Counted from the first letter of the stretch, positions 35,041-44,572 are shown. The stretch is 64,000 nucleotides of DNA from Rikenellaceae bacterium (GCA_015060065.1 SUZF01000001.1:62001-126000), one strand, 5' to 3'. Numbers and translations: made by a program. Notes: generated by a model not told the origin, from the letters alone.

Positions 35041-35615
35041 ATTCTGCTTTCTGCTATTAATTTATTTATTGTATTTATATATAATTCGTGTTCCAGCGCG
35101 TGAATCATCCTCTCCAACTCGTCAAAGTCGCTACCTTCGTAAGGAAATGCCTGCTGCGAGATTATCTCGCCACCATCAACCGCCTCCTCGACAAAGTGAA
35201 TCGTCACGCCATAGATTTTCACCCCATACTCAAACGCCTGCTCGATAGCCCGCGCACCCTTGAATGCCGGCAGCAGTGAGGGGTGGATATTTATTATGCG
35301 ACCCTCATAACTCGTAAGCATCACACTCGACAGCAGTCGCATATAGCCCGCCAAGCAGACCAAATCGACCTTGTGCAAGTCGAGCAAAGCCACAATCTCG
35401 CGCTCATACTCCCCCTTCGAGGCGTAATCCTTCGGGTTGAAGGCAAAAGCCTCGATGCCGTACTCTTTGGCACGGCGGAGAACGTATGCCTGCGGCTTAT
35501 CGCAGACAAGCAACACCACCTCTCCGCGTATGCGCCCGCCCTGACAGGCACGCACAACAGCCTCGAAGTTCGAGCCGTTGCCGCTGGCAAAAACCGCCAA
35601 TCGTTTGGTCGCCAT
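35037..35615 (-). CDS. purN: Phosphoribosylglycinamide formyltransferase
   Basis: PurN adds a formyl group from 10-formyl-THF to GAR. The 192-residue protein has the phosphate-binding ASGNGSNFEA near residue 11, the catalytic IHPSLLPAFKG (His) and the aspartate in VDGGEII. It starts 10 bases after purM. Confidence 0.95.
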   Translation of the reverse strand: MATKRLAVFASGNGSNFEAVVRACQGGRIRGEVVLLVCDKPQAYVLRRAKEYGIEAFAFNPKDYASKGEYEREIVALLDLHKVDLVCLAGYMRLLSSVMLTSYEGRIINIHPSLLPAFKGARAIEQAFEYGVKIYGVTIHFVEEAVDGGEIISQQAFPYEGSDFDELERMIHALEHELYINTINKLIAESRI

Positions 35616-35625
35616 CGCTACCGAT

Positions 35626-36654
35626 TTAGAGCAGGGTTACACCTTCGCCCTCGACCACGCGACCGATAACCGACGCCTTCAAGCCATTGCGAGCAAGAAT
35701 CTCCAACGCCTTATCGGCCTCCGACTCGTCGAGTGCGATGACCATACCCACACCCATATTGAAGATGTTGAACATCTCGCGGTGTGCAATCTTGCCATAC
35801 TTTTCGAGGAAGGCAAAGACGGGCAGAATCTCCCACGACCCCTCCTTAACCTCGACACCCTGACCCTCGCGCAGAATTCGCGGAATGTTCTCGTCAAAAC
35901 CACCACCGGTAATGTGGCTGATGCCGTGGACATCACATCCGCGCACAACCTCCAACACCTGCTTAACATAGATTTGGGTCGGAGTGAGCAGCACTTCGCC
36001 CAGCATCTTCTCGGCGTGGAGTTCGGGATAGACCCTCTTCAAGTCGAGCGCGTTGTCCGAAACAACCTTACGCACCAGCGAGAAACCGTTGGAGTGAACA
36101 CCGCTCGATGCCACACCAACCAACACGTCGCCCACCTTGACCTTCGTGCCGTCGATAAGTTTCTTGCGCTCGACAACACCACACGTAAAGCCTGCGATAT
36201 CGTACTCGCCACCGCCATACATACCCGGCATCTCGGCAGTCTCGCCTCCGATAAGTGCGCAGCCCGCCTGACGGCAACCCTCGGCAACACCGCTGACGAT
36301 AGCCTCAATCTTTGCCGGCTCGTTGTGACCCACAGCCACATAGTCCAAGAAGAACAACGGCTCGGCTCCCTGTGCCAACACGTCATTTACACACATCGCC
36401 ACGGCATCGATACCGATGGTGTCGTGCTTGTCCATCTCAAATGCCAATTTGAGTTTGGTACCCACACCATCCGTACCGCTGACCAGCACCGGCTCCTCAA
36501 CACCGAGTGCCGCCAAGTCGAACATACCGCCAAAAGCACCGATATTTCCCATTACGCCCGTGCGTGCTGTCGATGCAACGTGTTTCTTGATGCGCTTAAC
36601 CACCTCGTAGCCCGCTTCGAGGTTTACGCCTGCCTTTTCATAACTCTCTGCCAT
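35626..36654 (-). CDS. purM: Phosphoribosylformylglycinamidine cyclo-ligase
   Basis: PurM closes the imidazole ring to give AIR. The 342-residue protein carries the AIRS family segments [24 protein letters not shown] and [13 protein letters not shown]. It lies 30 bases after purF and 10 before purN. Confidence 0.96.
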   Translation of the reverse strand: MAESYEKAGVNLEAGYEVVKRIKKHVASTARTGVMGNIGAFGGMFDLAALGVEEPVLVSGTDGVGTKLKLAFEMDKHDTIGIDAVAMCVNDVLAQGAEPLFFLDYVAVGHNEPAKIEAIVSGVAEGCRQAGCALIGGETAEMPGMYGGGEYDIAGFTCGVVERKKLIDGTKVKVGDVLVGVASSGVHSNGFSLVRKVVSDNALDLKRVYPELHAEKMLGEVLLTPTQIYVKQVLEVVRGCDVHGISHITGGGFDENIPRILREGQGVEVKEGSWEILPVFAFLEKYGKIAHREMFNIFNMGVGMVIALDESEADKALEILARNGLKASVIGRVVEGEGVTLL

Positions 36655-36684
36655 ATCTTTTCTTTGTTTTTGTTTATATTCGAA

Positions 36685-38052
36685 TTAGAACTTATTTGCA
36701 TCCTCGACCTTCTGGTAGATAGGTGTCGGATAGTCGCCATTGAAGCACGCCAGACACATATCGCAACGACCCGAAGCCGAGTGGAGCGTAGCGTCATACG
36801 AGAGGAATGCCAACGAGTCGGCACCGATAAGTCGGCACGCCTCCTCAATAGAGTGATTTGCCAACATCAACTCGTCCAGAGTCGAGGTATCCACTCCATA
36901 GAAGCAGGGGTGGGTCATCGTCGGGCTCGCGATACGCACATGCACCTCCGTAGCACCCGCACTGCGCAACAAATCGACAATACGGCGCGACGTAGTTCCG
37001 CGAACTATCGAGTCATCGACCATCACAACCCTCTTGCCACTCACAATACTGCGCACTGCCGAGAGTTTCATCTTCACACCCAACTCGCGCAACTCCTGCG
37101 AGGGCTGGATAAAAGTTCGACCCACATATTTATTCTTGATAAGACCCATCTCGCAAGGCAGACCACTCGCCTCGCTATATCCCTGCGCAGCCGAGAGGCT
37201 CGAATCGGGAACTCCGATGACGATATCTGCATCGACGGGCGACTCCTTATAGAGGCGACGACCCGACTCCTTGCGATAGGCATGTACGTTGCAACCCTCG
37301 ATATCGCTATCGGGACGTGCAAAGTAGATATACTCCATAGCGCACATCTTGCGATGTGTCTGCTCGGTATAGAACGACGAGCGCAAACCCTTATGGTCAA
37401 TAGTTACAATCTCGCCCGGCTCGACATCGCGCATAAACTCGGCACCCATGGTATCGAAGGCACAACTCTCACTCGCCACGACATAGCCCTCACCCAGACG
37501 ACCTATCGACAACGGGTGCAAGCCATACTTATCGCGACAGGCATAGATTCTGTTCTTGGTCATAATCAGAAAGGCAAAAGCACCTTCGAGCAGATTCAGA
37601 GCCGAGATTATCGAGTTGATACGCGGCTCCTCCGGGCTCTCCTTCTTGATGAGATGCGCCAGCAGTTCGCTGTCGGTCATCGAGTGGAAGAGCGAACCTT
37701 TACTTTCGAGTTCGGCACGCAGTTGTTTCGCATTGACAATGTTTCCATTGTTTGCCACGGCGAAGTCGCCCGACCCGTGATGAAAGAAGAGAGGCTGGAT
37801 ATTATCGACACTGCGACTTGCTGCTCCCGTATAGAGAACGTGACCCACAGCCATATTTCCGCTCAACTCCTTCATCTTCGACTCGTTGAAGACCTCCGAC
37901 ACCAGTCCCTTACCGCGGTGACGGTGCATCTTGCCCTCCAAATCGACACTTACAATACCACAACCCTCCTGACCACGATGCTGCATCGTATGCAGACCAT
38001 AGTAGATAAGCGATGCTGCCTGACCTACTCCATAAACACCTAAAACACTCAT
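36685..38052 (-). CDS. purF: PurF-type amidophosphoribosyltransferase lacking the glutaminase nucleophile
   Basis: PurF makes phosphoribosylamine, using ammonia cut from glutamine by an N-terminal Ntn domain. From the ATG at 38052 (455 residues) the PRTase half is intact: the PRPP loop VVMVDDSIVRGTTS, the VGRTFIQPSQ segment, and the Fe-S cysteines of the B. subtilis type (KMCAMEY, HPCFYG, CDMCLACF). The glutaminase half is recognisable (YYGLHTMQHRGQEG, NNGN, TDSE) but begins MSVLGVYG where the family has CGVxGI. Cys1 is therefore absent, and the GHVRY arginine that binds glutamine is Leu73 (GHVLY). Upstream in-frame codons supply no cysteine nearby. It may depend on free ammonia or another donor; this is inference. 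Confidence 0.9.
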   Translation of the reverse strand: MSVLGVYGVGQAASLIYYGLHTMQHRGQEGCGIVSVDLEGKMHRHRGKGLVSEVFNESKMKELSGNMAVGHVLYTGAASRSVDNIQPLFFHHGSGDFAVANNGNIVNAKQLRAELESKGSLFHSMTDSELLAHLIKKESPEEPRINSIISALNLLEGAFAFLIMTKNRIYACRDKYGLHPLSIGRLGEGYVVASESCAFDTMGAEFMRDVEPGEIVTIDHKGLRSSFYTEQTHRKMCAMEYIYFARPDSDIEGCNVHAYRKESGRRLYKESPVDADIVIGVPDSSLSAAQGYSEASGLPCEMGLIKNKYVGRTFIQPSQELRELGVKMKLSAVRSIVSGKRVVMVDDSIVRGTTSRRIVDLLRSAGATEVHVRIASPTMTHPCFYGVDTSTLDELMLANHSIEEACRLIGADSLAFLSYDATLHSASGRCDMCLACFNGDYPTPIYQKVEDANKF

Positions 38053-38083
38053 TTCTCTATAAACTTTTATAACTAACCTTTCT

Positions 38084-41000
38084 TTATTTCTCTCCACGGA
38101 AGTAACGTACTGCATTTCCGAAGAGGTCCTGAACCTTCTCACCGGCGATGTTCTTCATCAGGTACTCCTCGTAACGCTCCGTGTGACCCATCTTACCGAG
38201 GATGCGACCCGTCGGGTCGGTAATACCCTCGATTGCGTAGAACGAGCCATTCGGATTGTAGGGAGCCTCTGCCGTGGGCTGACCCTCCGCATCGCAATAG
38301 CGGAATGCCACCTGTCCATTACGGAAGAGTTGCTCGGCAAGTTCGGCACTAACCATAAACTTACCCTCTCCGTGGCTCACGGCTATCGAGTGCAGATCGC
38401 CTGCCTCGAAGCCTTTAAGCCAAGGCGAAGTGACGGCTTCAACACGCGTAGTAACCATCTGCGAGATGTGACGATTCACATCATTACGGAAGAGCGTGGG
38501 CGATGCCTCGGTAACCATTCCCAAACGACCATAAGGCAGCAGACCCGACTTAACGAGGGCTTGGAATCCGTTGCAGATACCCAGCACCAGACCACCTCTG
38601 TCGAGCAGAGAGTGGATAGCCTCGGTAATATCCTTATTTCCCAACACCGAGCAGATAAACTTACCACTGCCGTCAGGCTCATCGCCTGCCGAGAAGCCTC
38701 CGCTCAATACGAAGATGTGGCACTTATCGATATATTGCTTCATCTCGGCAATAGACTCCGAGATGTCGTTTGCTGTAAGATTACGGAATACGCTCGTGGT
38801 AATCTCGGCACCCGCCTTGCGGAATGCACGTGCCGTATCGTAGTCACAGTTCGTGCCGGGGAATACGGGCAGATATGCCACGGGATGCTCCACAGGCTCG
38901 CCCTCCCACTTCGCCATACGTACAGCCTCATTTGCATACTCCGCCATCGGGGCTTTGTTGTTGCCCTTGTCGGGATAGACCGTAGTAAAACGCTCGGTAT
39001 TTGCCTTGCGCAGCAGATCAAGAGGCATCTTTTCGCCATTGATAGTCAAAGCCGGCTCCTCGCAGGTGCGGCCGAGCAGAGTTGCATTCTCGAAGTCGAG
39101 CGGCTTGACGCTCTCGACCACAATCGAGCCATAAGCGTAATCAAAGAGCATCGACTCCGACATCCGGCACTCTGCACCGATGCGGTTACCAAACGACATC
39201 TTTGCCAAAGCCTCTGCAACACCACCAAAGCCCACGGCATAGCCCGAAACAACCGTTCCATCAGCAATAGCACCACTGACATAGCCATAATTCCTACGCA
39301 GTTGCTCCGTGTCGGGCATCATCGTTTCGAGCGGGGTGTGCTTTATGATATATATGTAGTTGCCTGCCTGCTTGAACTCCGGGCTGATGACACGCTTTGC
39401 ATCCACGGTCGTAATGCCGAATGCCATAAGCATCGGCGGCACGTTCAACTCTCCGAAAGTTCCACTCATCGAGTCCTTACCTCCGATTGAGGCGAGTTTC
39501 AACTCCTCCTGCATCTTCAACGCACCAAGCAGAGCCGCCAAAGGCTTACCCCACGTTGTGCGGTCGGCAGTCATACGCTCGAAATACTCCTGATACGAGA
39601 AGCGCATATTATCAAACTCGGCACCCGCGGCCACAACCTTCGTCACTGCCTCGATAACCGAGTATGCTGCTCCGTGATAGGGGCTCCACTCCGCAATGAA
39701 GGGGTTGTAACCGAATGCCATAATGCTGGCAGCATCGGTATAGCCCTTGCCTACGGGAATCTTCTGCACCGACACCTGCGTCTCGGTATCCTGTGTGCGA
39801 CCACCGAAGGGCATCAGCACCGTCGAAGCACCAATGGTCGAGTCGAACATCTCGATAAGGCCTCGCTGCGACACTACATTCTTATCCGACAGATTCGTCA
39901 CCATCTTCTCGGTCAGAGTCGCTCCCTCCAACTTGCGCTCAAAGGGGTTGCACTCCTCAACAGCAGCAATAGTTGCCTTCGCATAGTGGGGCGCACCCGC
40001 GCTATCGATAAAACTACGAGCCATATCGACAACCTTCTCGCCCTTGTTGAACATACGCATACGTGCCGTATCGGTCACATCAGCAACGTGTGTAACCTCG
40101 ACATTCTCCTCGGCACAATATCTCTTAAACTCCTCGACATCCTTCGGCTCGATAACCACCGACATACGCTCCTGCGACTCGCTGATTGCCAACTCCGTCG
40201 AGTTCAATCCGCTATACTTCGTAGGCACGCGGTCGAGATAGATATCCAGACCATCCGCCAACTCTCCGATAGCCACACTCACGCCACCGGCACCAAAGTC
40301 ATTCGACTTCTTAATCAGGCGTGTAACCTCCGGGCGACGGAACAGACGCGAGAGTTTGCGCTCTTCGGGAGCATTTCCCTTCTGCACCTCGCTACCACAC
40401 TCTTCAAGCGATGTGGCGGTATGCTCCTTCGACGAGCCGGTCGCTCCACCGATACCGTCACGACCCGTGCGACCTCCGAGCAGCAGAACAACATCTCCCG
40501 CAGCGGGTCGCTCACGGCGCACATTCTCCGCCTTCACAGCACCAACAACAGCACCGACCTCCAAACGCTTGGCGGTATATCCGTCGTGGAAAATCTCGCG
40601 CACGTGGGTTGTTGCAAGACCTATCTGGTTACCATAACTCGAATATCCCGAAGCCGCCTTCGTACTGATTACACGCTGGGGCAATTTTCCTTCAAGGGTC
40701 TCATTTACGGGCTTATAGATGTCGCCGGCTCCCGTTACACGCATAGCCTGATACACATAACTACGTCCCGACAGCGGGTCGCGAATCGCACCACCCAGAC
40801 AGGTCGAAGCACCGCCAAACGGCTCAATCTCGGTCGGGTGGTTGTGGGTCTCGTTCTTGAACTGCAATAGCCACTTTTCGGGTTCGCCATCAACATCAAT
40901 CGTAATAAAGATACTGCAAGCGTTATTCTCCTCACTCACTTCGAGGTCATCAAGAAATCCGTTCTTACGCAGATAACGCGCTCCGATTGTCGCCAAATCC

Positions 41001-41800
41001 ATCAGGCAAACGCTCTTATGCTCGCGACCAAGGTCACGTCGCATCTTCAAGTAGAGCGCAAGCGATGACTCAATCTCCTCCTTCACAAACGACTCCTCAA
41101 CCTCGATATCATCCAGAACAGTCGTAAAGGTCGTATGACGGCAGTGGTCGCTCCAATATGTATCCAGAATTCGCAACTCCGTCTCGTAAGGGTCGCGACC
41201 CTCCTCGCGGAAGTAACGAATAACCTCACGCAAGTCGTCGCCATTCATCGCAAGACCCATCTCGCGACAATACGCCTCGGCTCCACTCTCGTCCATCGAG
41301 GTAAATCCTTCAAGCACAGGCACCGCCTTCACAGGAGGATTCTCCATCATTCCGAGTTGTCCGAGATTCTTCTCGCGCGAATCGACCTTGTTGATTACAT
41401 AGTGGCGGATGCGCTCCATATCCCCCTCCGACACTGTCGAATCGAAGACCATCAGGCGCGAACTGCGAATGCGGATATCTGCCGTAGGCTCGATAAGGCG
41501 AACACACTCCTCTGCCGAGGCAGCACGCTGGTCAAACTGACCGGGCAGATACTCCACAGCGAGGTAACGTTTTCCCGCCAAATCACACTCATCGGTCACT
41601 GTATCCGTTACCTTCTCGCCAAAGACGCGATAGCGGCTCTCTTCGAGCAGTTCGGGCGTGAAGCCAAACAAATCATAAACATTTAACAGGCGCAACTCGC
41701 CCATCGCAAGACCCAGATGCTCGTTCAGTTCGTGGCGCATACTCTCCGCCTCGACACGATACAACGGGCGTTTTTCGACAAAAATACGATAGTTGTTCAT
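38084..41800 (-). CDS. purL: FGAM synthase, large single-chain form
   Basis: The 1238-residue enzyme converts FGAR to FGAM with glutamine and ATP. It is the long form with an N-terminal PurS-like part, the synthetase core (YWSDHCRHTTF, NETHNHPTEIEPFGG, GGRTGRDGIGGA) and a C-terminal class I glutaminase with the nucleophile in LGICNGFQ and FPGTNCD. Unlike PurF next door, its glutaminase appears complete. It lies 30 bases after purE and 31 before purF. Confidence 0.97.
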   Translation of the reverse strand: MNNYRIFVEKRPLYRVEAESMRHELNEHLGLAMGELRLLNVYDLFGFTPELLEESRYRVFGEKVTDTVTDECDLAGKRYLAVEYLPGQFDQRAASAEECVRLIEPTADIRIRSSRLMVFDSTVSEGDMERIRHYVINKVDSREKNLGQLGMMENPPVKAVPVLEGFTSMDESGAEAYCREMGLAMNGDDLREVIRYFREEGRDPYETELRILDTYWSDHCRHTTFTTVLDDIEVEESFVKEEIESSLALYLKMRRDLGREHKSVCLMDLATIGARYLRKNGFLDDLEVSEENNACSIFITIDVDGEPEKWLLQFKNETHNHPTEIEPFGGASTCLGGAIRDPLSGRSYVYQAMRVTGAGDIYKPVNETLEGKLPQRVISTKAASGYSSYGNQIGLATTHVREIFHDGYTAKRLEVGAVVGAVKAENVRRERPAAGDVVLLLGGRTGRDGIGGATGSSKEHTATSLEECGSEVQKGNAPEERKLSRLFRRPEVTRLIKKSNDFGAGGVSVAIGELADGLDIYLDRVPTKYSGLNSTELAISESQERMSVVIEPKDVEEFKRYCAEENVEVTHVADVTDTARMRMFNKGEKVVDMARSFIDSAGAPHYAKATIAAVEECNPFERKLEGATLTEKMVTNLSDKNVVSQRGLIEMFDSTIGASTVLMPFGGRTQDTETQVSVQKIPVGKGYTDAASIMAFGYNPFIAEWSPYHGAAYSVIEAVTKVVAAGAEFDNMRFSYQEYFERMTADRTTWGKPLAALLGALKMQEELKLASIGGKDSMSGTFGELNVPPMLMAFGITTVDAKRVISPEFKQAGNYIYIIKHTPLETMMPDTEQLRRNYGYVSGAIADGTVVSGYAVGFGGVAEALAKMSFGNRIGAECRMSESMLFDYAYGSIVVESVKPLDFENATLLGRTCEEPALTINGEKMPLDLLRKANTERFTTVYPDKGNNKAPMAEYANEAVRMAKWEGEPVEHPVAYLPVFPGTNCDYDTARAFRKAGAEITTSVFRNLTANDISESIAEMKQYIDKCHIFVLSGGFSAGDEPDGSGKFICSVLGNKDITEAIHSLLDRGGLVLGICNGFQALVKSGLLPYGRLGMVTEASPTLFRNDVNRHISQMVTTRVEAVTSPWLKGFEAGDLHSIAVSHGEGKFMVSAELAEQLFRNGQVAFRYCDAEGQPTAEAPYNPNGSFYAIEGITDPTGRILGKMGHTERYEEYLMKNIAGEKVQDLFGNAVRYFRGEK

Positions 41801-41830
41801 ATTGTGATTCTTTCTTCTATTTCTGCTTGA

Positions 41831-42304
41831 TTATATCTCAACCTTCAACACAGCCTCGGTCTGCTTTGCTCGGAACTCCTCCAACTTTGCCGCGAGGTCT
41901 GCATCGTGTAGCGCGAGCATCGACACCGCATAGAGAGCAGCATTCTTCGAGCCGTCAATAGCCATCGTCGCCACGGGAATACCCGACGGCATCTGCACAA
42001 TTGACAGGAGTGAATCCAAACCACCCAGAGCCTTCGAGCGTACCGGCACACCGATTACGGGCAACGTCGTCATCGCTGCAATCACACCCGGAAGGTGTGC
42101 AGCACCACCCGCACCGGCAATGATTACACTCAACCCACGCTCACGCGCTCCCTTTGTCCATTCGGCAAGAGCGTCGGGCGCACGATGCGCACTGATTACT
42201 CGTTTTTCGTACTCGATTCCGAACTGTTCCAATGTCTTCATGGCTCCCGACATCACTTCGAGGTCGCTCGCCGAACCCATGATAATACCAACTTTGAAAG
42301 TCAT
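41831..42304 (-). CDS. purE: N5-CAIR mutase
   Basis: PurE moves the carboxyl group of N5-CAIR to give CAIR. The 157-residue protein shows GSASDLEVM near residue 10, SAHRAPDAL and [13 protein letters not shown], all class I features. It is the first gene of the purine operon. purK, purC and purB are not in the window. It is preceded by a leader of about 245 bases with a small ORF and hairpin. Confidence 0.95.
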   Translation of the reverse strand: MTFKVGIIMGSASDLEVMSGAMKTLEQFGIEYEKRVISAHRAPDALAEWTKGARERGLSVIIAGAGGAAHLPGVIAAMTTLPVIGVPVRSKALGGLDSLLSIVQMPSGIPVATMAIDGSKNAALYAVSMLALHDADLAAKLEEFRAKQTEAVLKVEI

Positions 42305-42340
42305 AAATATAGTTTTTAATTTGTCTGTATTTCAAACCGA

Positions 42341-42373
42341 GAGCCGCCACGACACGATGTGTCGCAGCGGCTC
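42341..42373 (-). promoter_or_regulatory. Stable hairpin in the purE leader
   Basis: A 7-bp stem (42341-42347 with 42367-42373) continues through a CA/CA internal loop into a 6-bp stem (42350-42355 with 42359-42364) and a three-base loop. It sits 12 bases past the stop of the leader ORF and about 37 bases before the purE ATG. It lacks a long T run, so a terminator role is not certain. Confidence 0.65.
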
Positions 42374-42384
42374 TGTATTTACGT

Positions 42385-42414
42385 TTAACTCTGATGCTGA
42401 CGCTGTTGGCGCAT
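42385..42414 (-). CDS. Nine-residue Gln-rich leader ORF upstream of purE
   Basis: ATG at 42414 opens MRQQRQHQS and TAA at 42387-42385 closes it. Four of the nine codons are for glutamine, the nitrogen donor of PurL and normally of PurF. An A-rich stretch (CCGAAAA) lies just before the ATG, common for Bacteroidetes starts. The order leader ORF, hairpin, biosynthetic operon is the layout of a transcription attenuator. Without a tested alternative structure, this stays a proposal. Confidence 0.5.
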   Translation of the reverse strand: MRQQRQHQS

Positions 42415-42555
42415 TTTTCGGCACTCTGACAACAAGCCCGACAAGCCCCACTGCTTTCGTGAAGGCAGATGACCGACCGATACTATGTGGTTCGAAAAAT
42501 ACACGTCTGCAACTCTGTTGGGTTATTTCCCGAAGAAAACTCCGGAAAAGCGATA
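42415..42555 (-). other. Upstream part of the purE leader
   Basis: This stretch of the leader holds no gene. On the - strand it has a small CTGC/GCAG hairpin around 42450-42470 and a direct repeat (GGGCTTGT twice) near 42430-42446. I see no conserved purine riboswitch core. Confidence 0.45.
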
Positions 42556-42563
42556 CAAAAATA
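42556..42563 (-). promoter_or_regulatory. Candidate -7 box of the purine operon
   Basis: TATTTTTG on the - strand matches TAnnTTTG and would start a transcript about 250 bases before purE. The -33 position is only T-rich (CTTT). Confidence 0.4.
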
Positions 42564-42738
42564 CGCTCTTTTTTTTACAAAAAAAAGCCGTTACCGAGAT
42601 TTTATTTCAAATTTATCAACAAAAATATTTGAGTTATTCTCCTTCGGGCAAAAGAGTGTTTTTCTATCGATTTACCTACAAAAAATTACCTTTTGAGTAT
42701 GTTAAGATTTCTTTTTGCACGAAAATCTGTCGAAAAGT

Positions 42739-42800
42739 TTTGCAAAAAGTAATAAAAAGGCTACTTTTGCGGTAATAATTGACCATTTTAATAATGGTCA
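42739..42800 (+). promoter_or_regulatory. Promoter and operator-like repeat of the glycerol-3-phosphate dehydrogenase gene
   Basis: TTTG (42739-42742), 19 bases, TACTTTTG (42762-42769) is an exact Bacteroidetes promoter. Just past the predicted start lies a perfect 8-bp inverted repeat, TGACCATT at 42780-42787 and its complement at 42793-42800. It could be an operator or a leader hairpin. Confidence 0.75.
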
Positions 42801-42846
42801 CCTCTCACTTCGAAAGGAGAAACAACAAAATATATCACAAACAATT

Positions 42847-44415
42847 ATGAAAAGAGATCTCTTAATTGAACAAATCGCCGATGCGAACAAGGTTTGGGAC
42901 GTTGTCGTTGTCGGTGGCGGTGCAACCGGTCTGGGATGTGCCGTAGATGCAGCAATGCGTGGTTTCAGCGTGGCTCTCTTCGAGCAGAATGACTTTGCAA
43001 AGTGTACTTCGAGCCGCAGCACCAAACTCGTTCATGGTGGCGTGCGCTACCTCCAAAAGGGTGATGTTGCCCTCGTGCGTGAGGCTCTGCATGAGCGCGG
43101 TCGTCTGCGTCGTAACGCTCCCCACCTCGTAAAGAATCAGTCATTCCTCATCTCGAACTACTCGTGGTTTGACAACTTCCTCTACACCTGCGGTTTGACG
43201 GTTTATGATATGCTCTCGTGGGGTGGTCTCGGACTCGGTCGCTCGTACTTCATCCCGAAGGGAAAGGTTAAGAAGTATCTGCCCAAAATCAAGCACGAAG
43301 GCTTGAAGGGTGGCGTTATCTATCGCGATGGTCAGTTTGACGATGCTCGTTTGGCAATCAACCTCGCACAGACCACTGCCGAGCATGGCGGTTGCCCCAT
43401 CAACCAGATGACCGTGAAGTCGATGTTGCACGATGCACAGGGCAAGGCTGCCGGTGTGGTTGTTGTCGATAACGAGAGTGGCAAGGAGTACACCGTGAAG
43501 GCAAAGGCTGTTATCAACGCAGCAGGTTGCTTTGTGGATGATATTATGAAGATGGACTCGGACAGCCATACCAAGATGGTCGTACCGAGCCAGGGTGTTC
43601 ACATCGTTCTGGATATGAAGTTCTTGCAGAGCGACTACGCAATTATGGTTCCCAAGACTTCGGATGGCCGCGTACTCTTCGCAGTGCCTTGGCACGGCAG
43701 AGTCGTTGTCGGCACTACCGACATTGTTCGCGAGACTCCCGAAATGGAGCCGCGTCCGCTCGAAGAGGAGATTGACTTCATCCTCAACACCGCTGCGCTC
43801 TATATGAATCCCGCACCGACCCGCAAGGATATCCTCTCGGTATTCGCAGGTCAGCGTCCTCTTGCAGCACCCAAAAAGGAGGGCAAGAGCACCAAGGAGA
43901 TTTCGCGTAGCCACAAGGTTTTGGTTTCGGAGAACAACCTCATCACCATCACCGGAGGTAAATGGACAACACACCGTCGTATGGCACAGGACACCATCGA
44001 CAAGGCTATTGCTCTCGGCCTGCTGCCGAAGGCTAAATGCCAGACTTACAACTACAAAGTTCACGGCTGGCGTCCGAATCCCAACCTCGATGACCACATG
44101 TACGTTTATGGTAGCGACCAAGAGGCTATTCTCGCTCTCGCGAAGGAGAATCCCGCATTTGGCGAGAAGTTGTCGGAGAAGTTCGACTACACGGTAGCCG
44201 AGGTTGTTTGGGCAGTTCGCGAGGAGATGGCCCGCAATGTGGATGACGTTTTGGCTCGTCGTGTTCGTATGCTCTACGTTGATGCACGCGAGGCTTCGGC
44301 TGTGGCTCCGAAGGTTGCAGCGGTTATGGCTGCCGAACTGGGCAAAGACCAGAAGTGGATTGACGAGCAGGTGGCTGCATTCCAAGAGATTGCATCGCAC
44401 TACTATCTCGACTAA
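42847..44415 (+). CDS. glpD: FAD-dependent glycerol-3-phosphate dehydrogenase
   Basis: The enzyme oxidises glycerol 3-phosphate to dihydroxyacetone phosphate and feeds electrons to quinone. From the ATG at 42847 it has 522 residues. The N-terminal FAD site is VVVVGGGATGLGC, followed by SSRSTKLVHGGVRYLQ, typical of GlpD/GlpA. GVHIVLD, LFAVPWHGRVVVGTTD and TITGGKWTTHR lie further on, with a C-terminal helical domain. A poor-looking 44-residue extension to 42715 overlaps the promoter and is rejected. It stands alone between a strong promoter and a strong terminator, without glpK or glpF nearby. Confidence 0.9.
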   Translation: MKRDLLIEQIADANKVWDVVVVGGGATGLGCAVDAAMRGFSVALFEQNDFAKCTSSRSTKLVHGGVRYLQKGDVALVREALHERGRLRRNAPHLVKNQSFLISNYSWFDNFLYTCGLTVYDMLSWGGLGLGRSYFIPKGKVKKYLPKIKHEGLKGGVIYRDGQFDDARLAINLAQTTAEHGGCPINQMTVKSMLHDAQGKAAGVVVVDNESGKEYTVKAKAVINAAGCFVDDIMKMDSDSHTKMVVPSQGVHIVLDMKFLQSDYAIMVPKTSDGRVLFAVPWHGRVVVGTTDIVRETPEMEPRPLEEEIDFILNTAALYMNPAPTRKDILSVFAGQRPLAAPKKEGKSTKEISRSHKVLVSENNLITITGGKWTTHRRMAQDTIDKAIALGLLPKAKCQTYNYKVHGWRPNPNLDDHMYVYGSDQEAILALAKENPAFGEKLSEKFDYTVAEVVWAVREEMARNVDDVLARRVRMLYVDAREASAVAPKVAAVMAAELGKDQKWIDEQVAAFQEIASHYYLD

Positions 44416-44438
44416 TCGATTGACCGATTGTTTTCAGA

Positions 44439-44478
44439 ACGAGCCTGTACAGAGAGTTGTGCAGGCTCGTCTATTTTT
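44439..44478 (+). terminator. Terminator after glpD
   Basis: A 13-bp stem with one G-T pair (44439-44451 with 44458-44470) and a six-base loop is followed by CTATTTTT. Confidence 0.92.
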
Positions 44479-44511
44479 GTGATTTGCTCAAAGGGTCAGG
44501 TGGTGTGTTGC

Positions 44512-44545
44512 CAAAAATCAGAGCCTGCTCACATTGAGCAGGCTC
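44512..44545 (-). terminator. Terminator of the sigma factor unit
   Basis: A perfect 10-bp stem (44521-44530 with 44536-44545) with a five-base loop is followed on the - strand by TGATTTTTGG. It lies 27 bases past the small ORF stop. Confidence 0.9.
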
Positions 44546-44572
44546 CTCCCCTTAAAAATTAACCCTAAATTG

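Noticed and set aside
35578..38043. Open frame of 821 codons on the + strand opposite purF and purM
   Set aside because: It lies wholly opposite two conserved genes, has no family motifs, and is a by-product of codon use in GC-rich Bacteroidales. Other long antisense frames (26974-28872, 32132-33484, 33493-34974, 60259-61758) were rejected for the same reason.
36685..38052. purF as a pseudogene
   Set aside because: Apart from the changed glutaminase residues, the frame is intact over 455 codons with all PRTase and Fe-S residues kept, in the middle of a working operon.
42305..42560. Purine or other known riboswitch in the purE leader
   Set aside because: I could not find the conserved junction sequences of the guanine/adenine class or other purine-related riboswitches; only the small ORF and hairpins are supported.
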